In this document: piece by piece, positions 33,414-42,513 of the stretch | How the letters are laid out: every line of letters begins with the position of its first letter | Numbering within the stretch: position 1 is the stretch's first letter | Origin: Verrucomicrobia subdivision 3 bacterium UBA693 | GTDB lineage: Bacteria; Verrucomicrobiota; Verrucomicrobiia; Limisphaerales; UBA8199 | Reading direction: 5' to 3' | DNA: 43,979 nt | NCBI GenBank assembly: GCA_002298785.1 | Contig: DBMR01000039.1 | Coordinates: 1 to 43,979, forward strand | Made by a program: the position numbers and the translations under genes | The notes under the pieces: generated by a model | Told to the model about the DNA's origin: nothing | What the model saw: the letters and a program-made list of their open reading frames with translations, nothing else | The model's database searches: none

Positions 33414-34712
33414 ATGAACCGGGTAATTCTATACATCCTTTGCGCGCTGTTAACCGGTCCGAGCCTGGGAATCGTCCGAGGCGAGGAGCCGAAACCGTTA
33501 AGTCTCAGCGATGCCCATGAAATGGCCCTGCGCAATCACCCTCGGATCAAAGTGGCCGAGTTGGTGGCCCTGGCCTCGCATCAGGTGGTAAAGCAGGTGC
33601 AATCTGGGTTCCTGCCGCAGGTTGCCGCAAACGCTGTGGCTGTCGGTACCGCCGGCGACAACACGCGCTTAGCCGCGATTGGGGCCCTGAACAATCCGTC
33701 CATCTTTGATCGGAACGCTGAGGGCCTTATGATTTCCCAGCTCATCACGGATTTCGGGCGCACCTCCAATCTGCGTCAGAGCGCCCAGTTGCAGGCGTTA
33801 GCGCAAGAGAACAACGCGGAAGCGACCCGCGAGCAGATCGTGCTGGAAGTTGATGGCGCTTACTACGCCGCTCTGGAGGCCCAGGCGGTGGCGCTCGTGG
33901 CGCAAAAAACCGTGGCGGCGCGTCAGTTGTTCCTCGATCAGGTGACCGCCCTTGCCGGCAATAAGCTGCGCTCCGAGCTCGATGTGAGCTTTGCAAAAGT
34001 AAATCTGGAAGATGCCCAGTTGTTGCAGAGCCAGGCGGATAACAATCTTCAGGCCGCTTTCACGCAACTGAACACGCTGCTGGGACAGCGCGAGCCGAAA
34101 CGGTATCTGTTGGCGCAACAACCCCTGCCGCCGCCGATCTCGACCAATGCTCAAGAGTTTGTGGAGGTGGCGCTGACGGCGCGCCCGGATTTACTCCGGT
34201 TGCGCCACGAGGAACAGTCCGCCCTCAAGCTGGCCCGTGCCAGCAAGGCCGCCCGTCTGCCGACTGTTTCCGCGGTGGGCAGTTTGGGGGTGGTGCCGAT
34301 CCATGACCCTGAACTGCCCGACACTTATGCTGCCGCGGGATTGACCCTAACCCTCCCGCTTTACAGTGGGGGGCGTTACCTGGCACAACAACGGGAGGCA
34401 GAACTGCGGGCACAAGCTGCGGCTGAAAATTTGCGGGATCTCGAGAACAACGTGATTCGGGAGGTGCGGATCGCCTGTCTGAATACGCAGAATGCCTACG
34501 ACCGCCTCAATATCACCCGCGAATTACTTAACAACGCCCGCCAGTCCCTGGACCTCGCCCGGGCTCGATATAAAAATGGGCTGAGCTCGATCGTCGAACT
34601 CAACCAGGCGGAGTTGGGCGATCTCTCCGCCGAAATCGCCTATACCGGTACCCAGTACGAGTACTTGCTGCAACGCTCCACGCTAAGTTACCAGACCGGT
34701 GTCTTGCGATAG
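33414..34712 (+). CDS. TolC-like outer-membrane efflux channel
   Basis: A 432-residue outer-membrane factor. After a signal peptide (NRVILYILCALLTGPSLGIV) come the duplicated helical/beta units of TolC-type proteins: LSLSDAHEMALRNHPRIKVA opens the first, and VEVALTARPDLLRLRHEEQS the second. LTLPLYSGGRYLAQQREAE is the well-conserved strand-turn of the second half. The ATG at 33414 is 7 bases after the pump stop and gives the signal peptide; an upstream in-frame start would overlap the pump. Length is typical. It completes the tripartite system of this operon. Confidence 0.92.
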   Translation: MNRVILYILCALLTGPSLGIVRGEEPKPLSLSDAHEMALRNHPRIKVAELVALASHQVVKQVQSGFLPQVAANAVAVGTAGDNTRLAAIGALNNPSIFDRNAEGLMISQLITDFGRTSNLRQSAQLQALAQENNAEATREQIVLEVDGAYYAALEAQAVALVAQKTVAARQLFLDQVTALAGNKLRSELDVSFAKVNLEDAQLLQSQADNNLQAAFTQLNTLLGQREPKRYLLAQQPLPPPISTNAQEFVEVALTARPDLLRLRHEEQSALKLARASKAARLPTVSAVGSLGVVPIHDPELPDTYAAAGLTLTLPLYSGGRYLAQQREAELRAQAAAENLRDLENNVIREVRIACLNTQNAYDRLNITRELLNNARQSLDLARARYKNGLSSIVELNQAELGDLSAEIAYTGTQYEYLLQRSTLSYQTGVLR

Positions 34713-35070
34713 CCACGTGCCGTCAGTGGTGGGGAGGAGCAGGGCGGAATCAGGGGCGGTGTGGAGGTTCCGGCGTTCTTCGCGAGCATTTTCTTCCCGT
34801 GGTCTCCGGCACAACCTGAATTAACGAAGCGCGGATGCGGATGCCGCCGTTAGCTCGCCGCAGTGAGGTCTGGAGTCGGTTACAGGTAGGTTACGCGAAG
34901 TAGATTCCTAAGCTACTCTGCCAGAGGGGCGCTTGCGTGGTAATTTGGAAAATTTATCTTGACGATTTTACTGATTCAGGGCAAAAGGAACATTAGTCAT
35001 CCGCGAAGTGTGCCCAGAGTTGCTGGGCGGCTATCGCTTTTCCGAAAACCAAAAGCAAGTGAAAGGGTCT
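34713..35070. other. 358-bp gene-free region before the LamG protein
   Basis: No gene is supported. It holds the end of the efflux operon and the leader of the LamG gene, including a possible -35 (TTGACG near 34958) and the hairpin at 35012-35028. The efflux operon has no clear terminator here. Confidence 0.55.
35012..35028 (+). promoter_or_regulatory. Hairpin in the leader of the LamG gene
   Basis: GCCCAG and CTGGGC pair across AGTTG about 42 bases before the ATG. The part between it and the ATG is A-rich (AAAACCAAAAGCAAGTGAAA). I considered known riboswitch classes and could not match one. Confidence 0.35.
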
Positions 35071-37302
35071 ATGAACATGAATCAGTTGAGACTTGGATTG
35101 ATTACATTGAGCACTGGAGCCGTTGTGCTCGGCGCTCTGAGCGCGGGAGCGGTTTCATATAAGGACACGATTCTGGCCGACAAGCCGATCGCTTACTACC
35201 GACTGGAAGATCAACCGGGACCGGGGATCATCGCGGACAGCAGCGCTGGTGGGGCATTTCCGGGCACGATTTATACGGATGATTGGGGGACATTTCCCAA
35301 GTTGGAACAACCCGGAGTGGGCTCGAATTCAATCGCTTTTCATTTATATACAGACATGAACAGCGTTCGCCAAAAGTCGTTTATTGCGATACCGGATCGC
35401 TACAGCAACTCGCCGGATTTGAATAGGCCGGGTCCGTTTGCCGTGGAAGCTTGGGTCCGCCCGACCAGCCTGGGGGGAACAGACGACTGGCGTTCCCCGG
35501 TGGGGAATTTTGCCGGTTGGGGAACTGCGGATGGATGGTTCTTTTATCAATCGCCCGGCGCAGGGTCCTCCTGGATCTGGGTGCAAAAAGGCGGTGGCAT
35601 CTGGGTCGGCGGCGTGCCGGTTAGAAAGAACCAGTGGGATCACTTGGTCGCCTCGAGCGACGGTACCACTGTTACCTTTTATGTGAACGGCGTGAACGCG
35701 GGCTCGGCGAATTGCTCGACGGCACTTCCGAACGGGGTCACGGCTTTGTGCATCGGCCAGCGCGGCGACAATTACGGTTACTTTGACGGCAACGTCGATG
35801 AAGTCGCGATCTACACCAATTCGCTGCCGCTAGCGCAGATTCAATTGCACTACCAGGTGGGTCTGACCAATTTCTACAGTGGGCCGATCGGCGCTTATGT
35901 AACGCAGGATCCGGCTCCGGCTACCAGCTACGCGGGGCACCAGGTTTCATTCGTGGTGGGAGCTGACGGCACGGCACCATTGGCTTATCAATGGTACAAA
36001 GGTGCGGCGCCGATCGCCGGGGCAACCACGGACACACTGACGTTCACCTGCGCCTACGCGGACAATGGGGCGAGTTACAAAGTGGTGGTTACGAATGTGT
36101 ACGGGGCCGCCACCAGCGCTCCCGCGGCGCTCACGGTTACCACCGATTTGATCCTTAATTCGAGTCCGACATCGATCCTCCGTACAGTGGGCAGCCTTGC
36201 GGCTTTCCGTGTGGATACGGATGGAGCATTGCCCAGAAGTTATCAGTGGTACAAAGGTGCCACCGCGATTCCAGGCGCCACAAGTGAAACGCTGTGGCTT
36301 TCCAATATCAAGCAAACTGACGATGCCTCCACTTACTACGTACATGTCAGCAATGCCTGGGCTTCGACCAACAGCGAGACCGCGACCTTGACCGTGCAAC
36401 CACGGGCCACCGTGGTGCCGATCACTGGCTATGCCAAAGTTGTCATGGCGGACGGTCCTGCCGCGTATTGGCGGCTGGATGAAGCTGATGGCAGCTCGGT
36501 GGCGGTAGATGCTGCCGGCAGTTTTGACGGCGCTTATGATACCGCCGGCGCCGGGGCCTACACGCCCGGCGTATTCACGTTCGGAGTTGATACGGGCATC
36601 CCTTACGAGACCAACAAGGCCGTCGTAGTCACCAACGGTGCCCGCGTAAAAATCCCGTATGCGCTGGAACTCAACTCTTACGGTCCCTTCGCCGCGGAGG
36701 CCTGGTTCAAGCCTTCGTCGCTTTCAGTGGATTCGGGCGATTATCGCACGGCGTTCTCCTCCGAAGGTAGCGGCGTGGGCGGCCCGATTGGTTGGCTGCT
36801 CTATCAGCAGCCGAATCACAACTGGGCCTGGGTGGTATTCGCCGATAATTGGATCAGTACCTTCATTGGCGCTTCGGTTCCAATCGTGGCCAACAATTGG
36901 TATCACATAGTGCTGCAATACGACGGTTCGCTGTTTTATGTCTATGTGAACGGTGTTCTAGCAGGCTCGCAGCGGTACGACATCTTCGTTCCCAACCGCA
37001 ACGGCGCGATCAACCTGGGCTGGCGCAGCGACAACGACTGGAAACCTTTTGCCGGCGCGATTGACGATGTGGCCTTCTACAACAAGGCTCTGACGCCCGA
37101 GCAAATCCAGAACCACTATCTGGCGACGGTGCGGTTGTCCTACAGCCGTTCCGGGAGCAACCTGATCCTCTCCTGGCCGTTCGGGACCTTGCAGGAAGCC
37201 AACCAGGTGGGCAGCGGGTATGCCGATCTGCAGACGGCGACCTCTCCTTACACGGTGCCGATCGGTGCGACTCCCAAGTATTATCGCGTGAGAGTCCAAT
37301 AG
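35071..37302 (+). CDS. Large secreted LamG/Ig-like surface protein
   Basis: A 743-residue exported protein. Domains in order: signal peptide (LRLGLITLSTGAVVLGALSA); LamG-like domain 1 (about 30-270; DKPIAYYRLED, PFAVEAWVRPT, GNVDEVAIYTNSL); two Ig-like repeats (about 275-360 and 365-445) that share YQWYKGA...I.GAT...TL...D...Y.V.V.N; LamG-like domain 2 (about 455-685; AAYWRLDEADG, PFAAEAWFKPSS, GAIDDVAFYNKAL); and a short C-terminal module (LSYSRSGSNLILSWPFGTLQ ... YYRVRVQ), a verrucomicrobial style. LamG domains bind glycans. The start at 35071 has AAAGGG three bases before it. It faces two glycosidase-like genes across a strong terminator. Confidence 0.9.
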   Translation: MNMNQLRLGLITLSTGAVVLGALSAGAVSYKDTILADKPIAYYRLEDQPGPGIIADSSAGGAFPGTIYTDDWGTFPKLEQPGVGSNSIAFHLYTDMNSVRQKSFIAIPDRYSNSPDLNRPGPFAVEAWVRPTSLGGTDDWRSPVGNFAGWGTADGWFFYQSPGAGSSWIWVQKGGGIWVGGVPVRKNQWDHLVASSDGTTVTFYVNGVNAGSANCSTALPNGVTALCIGQRGDNYGYFDGNVDEVAIYTNSLPLAQIQLHYQVGLTNFYSGPIGAYVTQDPAPATSYAGHQVSFVVGADGTAPLAYQWYKGAAPIAGATTDTLTFTCAYADNGASYKVVVTNVYGAATSAPAALTVTTDLILNSSPTSILRTVGSLAAFRVDTDGALPRSYQWYKGATAIPGATSETLWLSNIKQTDDASTYYVHVSNAWASTNSETATLTVQPRATVVPITGYAKVVMADGPAAYWRLDEADGSSVAVDAAGSFDGAYDTAGAGAYTPGVFTFGVDTGIPYETNKAVVVTNGARVKIPYALELNSYGPFAAEAWFKPSSLSVDSGDYRTAFSSEGSGVGGPIGWLLYQQPNHNWAWVVFADNWISTFIGASVPIVANNWYHIVLQYDGSLFYVYVNGVLAGSQRYDIFVPNRNGAINLGWRSDNDWKPFAGAIDDVAFYNKALTPEQIQNHYLATVRLSYSRSGSNLILSWPFGTLQEANQVGSGYADLQTATSPYTVPIGATPKYYRVRVQ

Positions 37303-37326
37303 TCAGGCATTGACGAGCTAGCTTCG

Positions 37327-37354
37327 AGGGCCGGAGTGGTTTCACTCCGGCCCT
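37327..37354. terminator. Strong bidirectional terminator hairpin
   Basis: AGGGCCGGAGTG (37327-37338) pairs perfectly with CACTCCGGCCCT (37343-37354) across GTTT: 12 bp, mostly GC. It sits between the LamG gene (+) and the DUF4434 gene (-), which converge here. Confidence 0.85.
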
Positions 37355-37374
37355 GCGCGTTTCAGCAGGTAATT

Positions 37375-39351
37375 CTAAGGATTGGCTGGCGCCAGCACGA
37401 TGCGGAAACCCAGGTCGGATGAGCGTGCGTTCGAGGGGTAATAATTTCGCCAACTCGAGCGGCAGGACACCCAAGGCAACGACCACGCGCCTCCACGGAC
37501 GGCGTGGTAGGTATTGGTGGTAGAACCAACGTAATCCGTGACCGGTTGGTTCGGAGTCGTGGCAATCCAATCCCAGCACCATTCGAGGACATTGCCGGTC
37601 ATATCTTCGAGACCCCAGGGGTTTGGCAGCCGCTGGCCCACCGAATGCGTGGTCTTTTGGCTGTTGCCCGCTTGCCACGCATAATCGCTAATCAAGGCCG
37701 AATCATCGCCGAATGTGAATCGGGTGACGGTTCCCGCCCGCGCCGCGTATTCCCACTCGACTTCGGTGGGAAGGCGATAGACGTATTCCGCCGGCAAGCG
37801 TCCGGCCTGGCGTTCCCGCTGGGTGAGCAACGCGCAAAAATCCACAGCATTTCGCCAGGTGACACTTTCTACTGGTTGCTCCAGGTCGAAGGGAAAGGTG
37901 GCCGGGTTGGTGCAGGCCAGGTTCTGGTAATCCGACTGGGTAACCTCAAACCGGCTGATCCAGAAACCCCGGGTCAAAGTTGCCTGGAATTGCGTTAGTT
38001 CGGTCGGGGTCTTATTCGTGTCGGTCACCGGGGTTCCCATGAGGAAGGTGCCCGGGGAAAGGTAAACCATGGAATCCAGCACCTGCAGCTTCGGCAATCG
38101 CTGGATCTGATAATAAGCGGAGGCAGGTCGCGAGATCAGGGACTCCACCAGCGAGAAGCTGGTGTCATTGGTGAGAATCGTGGAACTGAGGGTCGTCCAC
38201 GTGGCGTCCCCCAGGTTGGTCTTATACTGGACCTGAAATTGGTCACCGGCCAACCCACGCCATTTGAGGGTGAGGTTATCGGTTCCCAGACTGGCGGAAA
38301 GCACAGGGGGCGCCAGGGGAGCGTAATCGACGTCCACGAAGCCGGCCTGATAATCGAAGAACAACTGGCGCATCTGGTCCTTACGAGCCTGAGTCCACCA
38401 ACTTAGCGTGGCCACGGTGTTCATGTAGTGGACGAAATCGAACGTCACAAATTCCTCCACGAAGGGGGCGGCGGCGTCGAATTGCTGTCGCAAACGGGCG
38501 GCGTTACAAGGCCCGAACACGCCGCCGGAGAGTTTAAAGGACTCCAAATTGGCCCAGAACCGGACGCCGGTTGCCCGGCAGGCGCTCTGCATAGCCTCGA
38601 AATAGGGGGCTACATGCTGCAGGATGTTGGTTTCCCACTGTTGCGCTCCCACGCTGTCCTGCAACAGAAGGATGTCGATCCCGGATTGATCCAGGAGTTG
38701 TCGATAGAGTTGATCCACTCGGCAGGGGGGCGGTCTGGAACTGCTAATGAAGGGTGAAATTACCAGCGGCACCTCGCCGGAAATCGGCGTGCAGGCGGCT
38801 TTGACCCCGCGAAAGAAGGAACGCAAGCGCTCCACCTCTGCTGGTTGGTAATTCGCGGTCCACGGTTCGTAGGGAAGATACCAGCCGGCGAATGAGGAAT
38901 GGCGATGGCCCACGAGGTAGCGGTCCCAGGCTTGCTGCGCCGTGGTCGCCATGCGCGTCTGCGCCTCGAAGAGGAAATTGCTCCCGGTCATATCGTGGTT
39001 CCAATTCGGCAGGTAGAGCCCGAGGAAAACCTTGAAGCCATTGGTGTCGGCGTAGCTCAGGATCGCCTCGGTGGCGTCGGGAAGACCGGCCGGGCCGATA
39101 AAGGAATGCAGGGTGCCGTCGTTGTTTTCCTGCACCAGGAACTGCACGATCACAGTGTTCATCCGGAGCGCGCGCATTTGGTCGAGGACCGCTTGCCAGG
39201 TCTGCGGCGGCCAGCTCTGCATCTCTGATTGGTACTGAATGAAACTACCGGACAGGCGCAGCGCGGGCGGCGCAGCGTCGGCGCGGAGCGCGGCCAGCAG
39301 CCCAACCGCGAGGCAGGTTAACAAGGCGACGGTGGAAACCATCGATTTCAT
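37375..39351 (-). CDS. Secreted DUF4434 glycosidase-like domain fused to a SUMF1-like domain
   Basis: A 658-residue exported protein. A signal peptide (MVSTVALLTCLAVGLLAALR) precedes a DUF4434 TIM-barrel-like domain (about 30-310; SGSFIQYQSEMQSWPPQTWQ, GLYLPNWNHD, GWYLPYEPW). A beta-sandwich linker (about 340-415; LTLKWRGLAGDQFQVQYKTN) follows, then a SUMF1/EgtB-fold domain (about 425-655; YLSPGTFLMG, FEVTQSDYQN, YRLPTEVEWEYAARAG, MTGNVLEWCWDW, VRGGAWSLPWVSCRSSWRN). The last segment has one Cys where a formylglycine-generating enzyme has two, so it is probably a structural or ligand-binding version. I start at 39351 for the signal peptide; an ATG at 39462 also lies in frame, 10 bases after the GHL10 stop. 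The two genes form a pair on one strand. Confidence 0.85.
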   Translation of the reverse strand: MKSMVSTVALLTCLAVGLLAALRADAAPPALRLSGSFIQYQSEMQSWPPQTWQAVLDQMRALRMNTVIVQFLVQENNDGTLHSFIGPAGLPDATEAILSYADTNGFKVFLGLYLPNWNHDMTGSNFLFEAQTRMATTAQQAWDRYLVGHRHSSFAGWYLPYEPWTANYQPAEVERLRSFFRGVKAACTPISGEVPLVISPFISSSRPPPCRVDQLYRQLLDQSGIDILLLQDSVGAQQWETNILQHVAPYFEAMQSACRATGVRFWANLESFKLSGGVFGPCNAARLRQQFDAAAPFVEEFVTFDFVHYMNTVATLSWWTQARKDQMRQLFFDYQAGFVDVDYAPLAPPVLSASLGTDNLTLKWRGLAGDQFQVQYKTNLGDATWTTLSSTILTNDTSFSLVESLISRPASAYYQIQRLPKLQVLDSMVYLSPGTFLMGTPVTDTNKTPTELTQFQATLTRGFWISRFEVTQSDYQNLACTNPATFPFDLEQPVESVTWRNAVDFCALLTQRERQAGRLPAEYVYRLPTEVEWEYAARAGTVTRFTFGDDSALISDYAWQAGNSQKTTHSVGQRLPNPWGLEDMTGNVLEWCWDWIATTPNQPVTDYVGSTTNTYHAVRGGAWSLPWVSCRSSWRNYYPSNARSSDLGFRIVLAPANP

Positions 39352-39471
39352 GCGGCCAACCAATTGGCTGGTGGCATCATGTGCCGCCAGCGGCGACCTG
39401 GCAATCCCGAGCTTTTCCTGCCGGAACCAGGAGTGATTTCTCGCAGCAGCCGCGTGGAGCATGGGGTAATC

Positions 39472-42408
39472 TCAGGGTTTCTGTTGCAGCCACACGCGCA
39501 GCCGGTACCAGCGGGCCGTTCCAGGTTCGGGCTTCACGATGCAAGTCAAGGTTTCCGTGCCGGCCGCCAACAAGCGATCCGTGAATCCAGGCGCGGGCTC
39601 CCAGACGGCCCCGGGGCCGGGTGCTGCCGTGCTTTCCAAGCGGTAATGCCGGGCGGCATTCTGGTAGCCGGGTCCTTCGGCTGCGCGCGCTTGGAAGGAC
39701 ACCTCCACGTTGCCTTGATTCCAGTGCACCTCCAGGGAGAGTCTCGGTGTGGGGGTGGTTGGGTCGGTGCCTAAGGTATATTCCGCGCGGTCGGTTAGGC
39801 CGTCATGGTCGAAATCTGTTTCCAGCCCGGCGGTCGTTAGTTGGCCAAACCAGCGGCGTTCCCAGCTATCCGGCAACAGGTCGTTGTCGGTGTCTGGTTC
39901 ATCCGGCGCGGTGCTGCCGGAGCCCAGCGCCGGCAGCAGGGTGGTGGCGCTGCCAGGGCTAAGTTCGAACAGAATGAATCCCCGCGTGTTCGCTGTCCGC
40001 GTGGCTTGGATTTGCGCCGCGGTGGCGTCGGTCTCGAGCACATATGCGCCGATGCCAGGGTAAATCGGTATCTTGCCGCCGGCGTAGGCGAGTTGCTGCG
40101 CCACCAGGTTGGTGAAGCTGTGCAATTCGGTGGTGTAATCCATGGGACACAGGAAATCGACGATCCCGTTGGTGATCCAGCGGCGCCAATCCTGGCCCAC
40201 CTCGTCGTAGGCGCTCGGGGCGTCCGGGAAGACGGCGGTCGAAACCTGGACGCCGGGCTTGAGCGCTTTGGTGCCGGTATAGACGGCTTCGACGAGTCGG
40301 GTGATCTGCGCCCGCCGCCAATCCAGGAAAGCGTTGCGCAGCGCTCCCGCCACCAGCACGTCCGCCGGCCAATTGGTCACCATGCGACCCGTCTGGCTTT
40401 GAAACCGGGAACCGCACCCCGAGCAATAACAATAGTCGCTATTGGGATACCGGATATAATCGAAGTGAATTCCGTCCACGTCATAATTCCTCACCACCTC
40501 CAGCATGGAGTTGGTTTCCAGGATGAAATTGTCCGGATGCGAAGGGCAGAGCCAGTCAATGGGAGCGCCAGTACGAGATACCTGGGTGCGGTTGGCGGCC
40601 CGCAGATCACTGATAAACGATGCCGGTGCGCCGGAGAGGTTCCAGTTCACTTTCCACACGTGCACCTGGAGTCCGCGCGCCCGGGCGGCATCCACGCACG
40701 CGGTGAGTTGATCGCCGTACAGGTTGAACTCGTCCGAATGCGGCAGAAACGCGCTGTTGTAATGGGCCAAACCGCCCCAGAGCAGGTTGGGAAAAATGGC
40801 GGTAAATTGGCTGGCTGCCAGTGGGGCGAGGCCGGCCGGCCAATTGCCGGGGTACGGGCCTGTGGCATGGTGCTCCCAGATCGCGCGGAACTCCGGGTAA
40901 GCCGGCTTCAAGCTAAGCAGATAAGCCTGCTTGAGGTGGGTACGCGCGGTCTGAGCTGAAAAAATGGCTTGCGAGAACTGACCGGCGGACTGCGCGGTCA
41001 GAGCTGCGGTCCGGTTGCTTTCGACGATTGCTAATTCGCTTTCCACCAGGGTGGCACGAAGAGTGGGGGATCCCTGACGGCGAATGGCCGACACGGCCTG
41101 GAGGTAATCCTGGTACGGCCCGGCATTGCCGATCGCCGAAATCGCTCCCGCCGCGGCCGAAGGCCAAACCTCGGGAATCACCGATCCAATCAGGCACAGG
41201 AGCGCGTAAGATTTTTGGTCGGCATCATCCCCCAGCAACACGTGCGACATAAAGAACCCATGGTCGCTCGACAGCCACGCGGCTTGCCCCGTGTTTTGTC
41301 CCTGGCGGTTTTCCCAGGTTCCGGTCACGCGCGAATGCAGGGCACCGGTGGGCATGGCGAGGGTGATGTTCCACGAGGCTTGCAGCACGCGCGGCGGCAA
41401 GTTTGGAATGGCGGGGTCGGAAAAATTCCAGGCGGCAAAATCTCCGGCGGTCCATCCGGTCACCTGCACGCCCAGCAACGGCGCCAAGCGTCCCGGTAAC
41501 AGGTAATACACCATCAGTTTTCCCCCCGCGGTGACATAATTCTCCAACCGCACCATCTCGGTCTCGGAGACGTTTTCGTTGTAAGGCAGGATGGCCAGCC
41601 GACTTTCCTGCAAAAGCCCGGCCTCGACCTCGGCGCGAGTGATGGTGCCACAACTGATATTATAACTCCCCAGCCAGGCCTGGTGCCGGTCGATCGTCTG
41701 CTGAACGATTTCCGGGTTGCTGGTTTGGGTGTCGCGCACGAGCAGTACCGTGGGTGTGAAAGCGCGGAGTTGGCGCACCGCCAGGTACGTGTTTTGCGCG
41801 GCGCCCTTCCAGGGGGACAACCGGATGCCATCAATCTGGCCCCAACCGGTCGGAGCGCCCTCCGGAATGAAATCGCTCCGGGAAAACCGCAAGGTTTGCC
41901 AGCCGGTTTGTTTGAGCGAAGCGGCGGCCCCGTACCAGCCTGATCCCGAGCGAAAGTAGAGGGTAAACGAGGAAATCACACCGGGATTGGGAGCAAATAC
42001 TTCCAGGTCGAACTCGGCATACGCGGCCAGGTTCAGGGTCATATTGCGATCCCAATAGCAACGGGTGGGACGAGTCGCAAAATCGCAGGTCAGCACCATG
42101 ACTTGCTCGTTGCCCCAATCGCCGTTGGTCGCCATGGACACGGACGGTCCCCCAGTGCCGCCCCAGGCCAACCGGGCTGCGCTCGAGTTGGTGTAGATGA
42201 AATCATCGATGAGAAGAGGCCCGGCCCGGCTGGTTGTCGGAGCCAGTAGCAGGCCGGTTGTCAGGAGCACAACGAACAGTGAGAAGCGAAGGGCCCGATG
42301 CCAGGTTGAACGTGGCTGTGGCTGGAGGTCTGCTGCGCCTGCGGAAAATCTCTGGTAGGAAGATGTTTTCAAGTTGGCATCCTGTTTCGGTCCGGTCCAG
42401 TTCAGCAC
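39472..42408 (-). CDS. Large secreted GHL10 glycosidase-like protein
   Basis: A 978-residue exported protein. After a long basic start and a signal helix (FSLFVVLLTTGLLLAPTTS), the parts are: a carbohydrate-binding-like beta-sandwich (about 65-205); an alpha/beta segment similar to the trimerisation domain of beta-galactosidases (about 210-320; LAILPYNENVSETEMVRLEN); and a GHL10 (YngK/DUF187-like) catalytic barrel (about 505-820) with FRAIWEH at its start, VDGIHFDYIRYP as the usual acidic motif, and FLCPMDYT. Calcium-loop repeats of thrombospondin type 3 style (DTDNDLLPDSWE, DFDHDGLTD) lie near 845-875, and a C-terminal beta module follows. The start codon is GTG; no ATG is near, so the true start is uncertain. 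It precedes the DUF4434 gene on the same strand. Confidence 0.87.
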   Translation of the reverse strand: MLNWTGPKQDANLKTSSYQRFSAGAADLQPQPRSTWHRALRFSLFVVLLTTGLLLAPTTSRAGPLLIDDFIYTNSSAARLAWGGTGGPSVSMATNGDWGNEQVMVLTCDFATRPTRCYWDRNMTLNLAAYAEFDLEVFAPNPGVISSFTLYFRSGSGWYGAAASLKQTGWQTLRFSRSDFIPEGAPTGWGQIDGIRLSPWKGAAQNTYLAVRQLRAFTPTVLLVRDTQTSNPEIVQQTIDRHQAWLGSYNISCGTITRAEVEAGLLQESRLAILPYNENVSETEMVRLENYVTAGGKLMVYYLLPGRLAPLLGVQVTGWTAGDFAAWNFSDPAIPNLPPRVLQASWNITLAMPTGALHSRVTGTWENRQGQNTGQAAWLSSDHGFFMSHVLLGDDADQKSYALLCLIGSVIPEVWPSAAAGAISAIGNAGPYQDYLQAVSAIRRQGSPTLRATLVESELAIVESNRTAALTAQSAGQFSQAIFSAQTARTHLKQAYLLSLKPAYPEFRAIWEHHATGPYPGNWPAGLAPLAASQFTAIFPNLLWGGLAHYNSAFLPHSDEFNLYGDQLTACVDAARARGLQVHVWKVNWNLSGAPASFISDLRAANRTQVSRTGAPIDWLCPSHPDNFILETNSMLEVVRNYDVDGIHFDYIRYPNSDYCYCSGCGSRFQSQTGRMVTNWPADVLVAGALRNAFLDWRRAQITRLVEAVYTGTKALKPGVQVSTAVFPDAPSAYDEVGQDWRRWITNGIVDFLCPMDYTTELHSFTNLVAQQLAYAGGKIPIYPGIGAYVLETDATAAQIQATRTANTRGFILFELSPGSATTLLPALGSGSTAPDEPDTDNDLLPDSWERRWFGQLTTAGLETDFDHDGLTDRAEYTLGTDPTTPTPRLSLEVHWNQGNVEVSFQARAAEGPGYQNAARHYRLESTAAPGPGAVWEPAPGFTDRLLAAGTETLTCIVKPEPGTARWYRLRVWLQQKP

Positions 42409-42513
42409 CCGCCCCGGGTAGCGTCAAATGCAATCTTCCGCGTACTGAAGGAAGTTCGGTGCCGAAGGAAGTTCTTGTCAGATACTTGAACTTGTTTGAT
42501 CTTCGACATTGAA

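Noticed and set aside
34980..35070. Riboswitch in the leader of the LamG gene
   Set aside because: There is a hairpin and an A-rich tail, but the conserved cores of c-di-GMP, SAM or cobalamin classes could not be matched by eye.
39841..40959. A 372-codon open frame on the plus strand
   Set aside because: It lies opposite the GHL10 gene, has biased composition and no family resemblance; the minus-strand frame carries clear domains.
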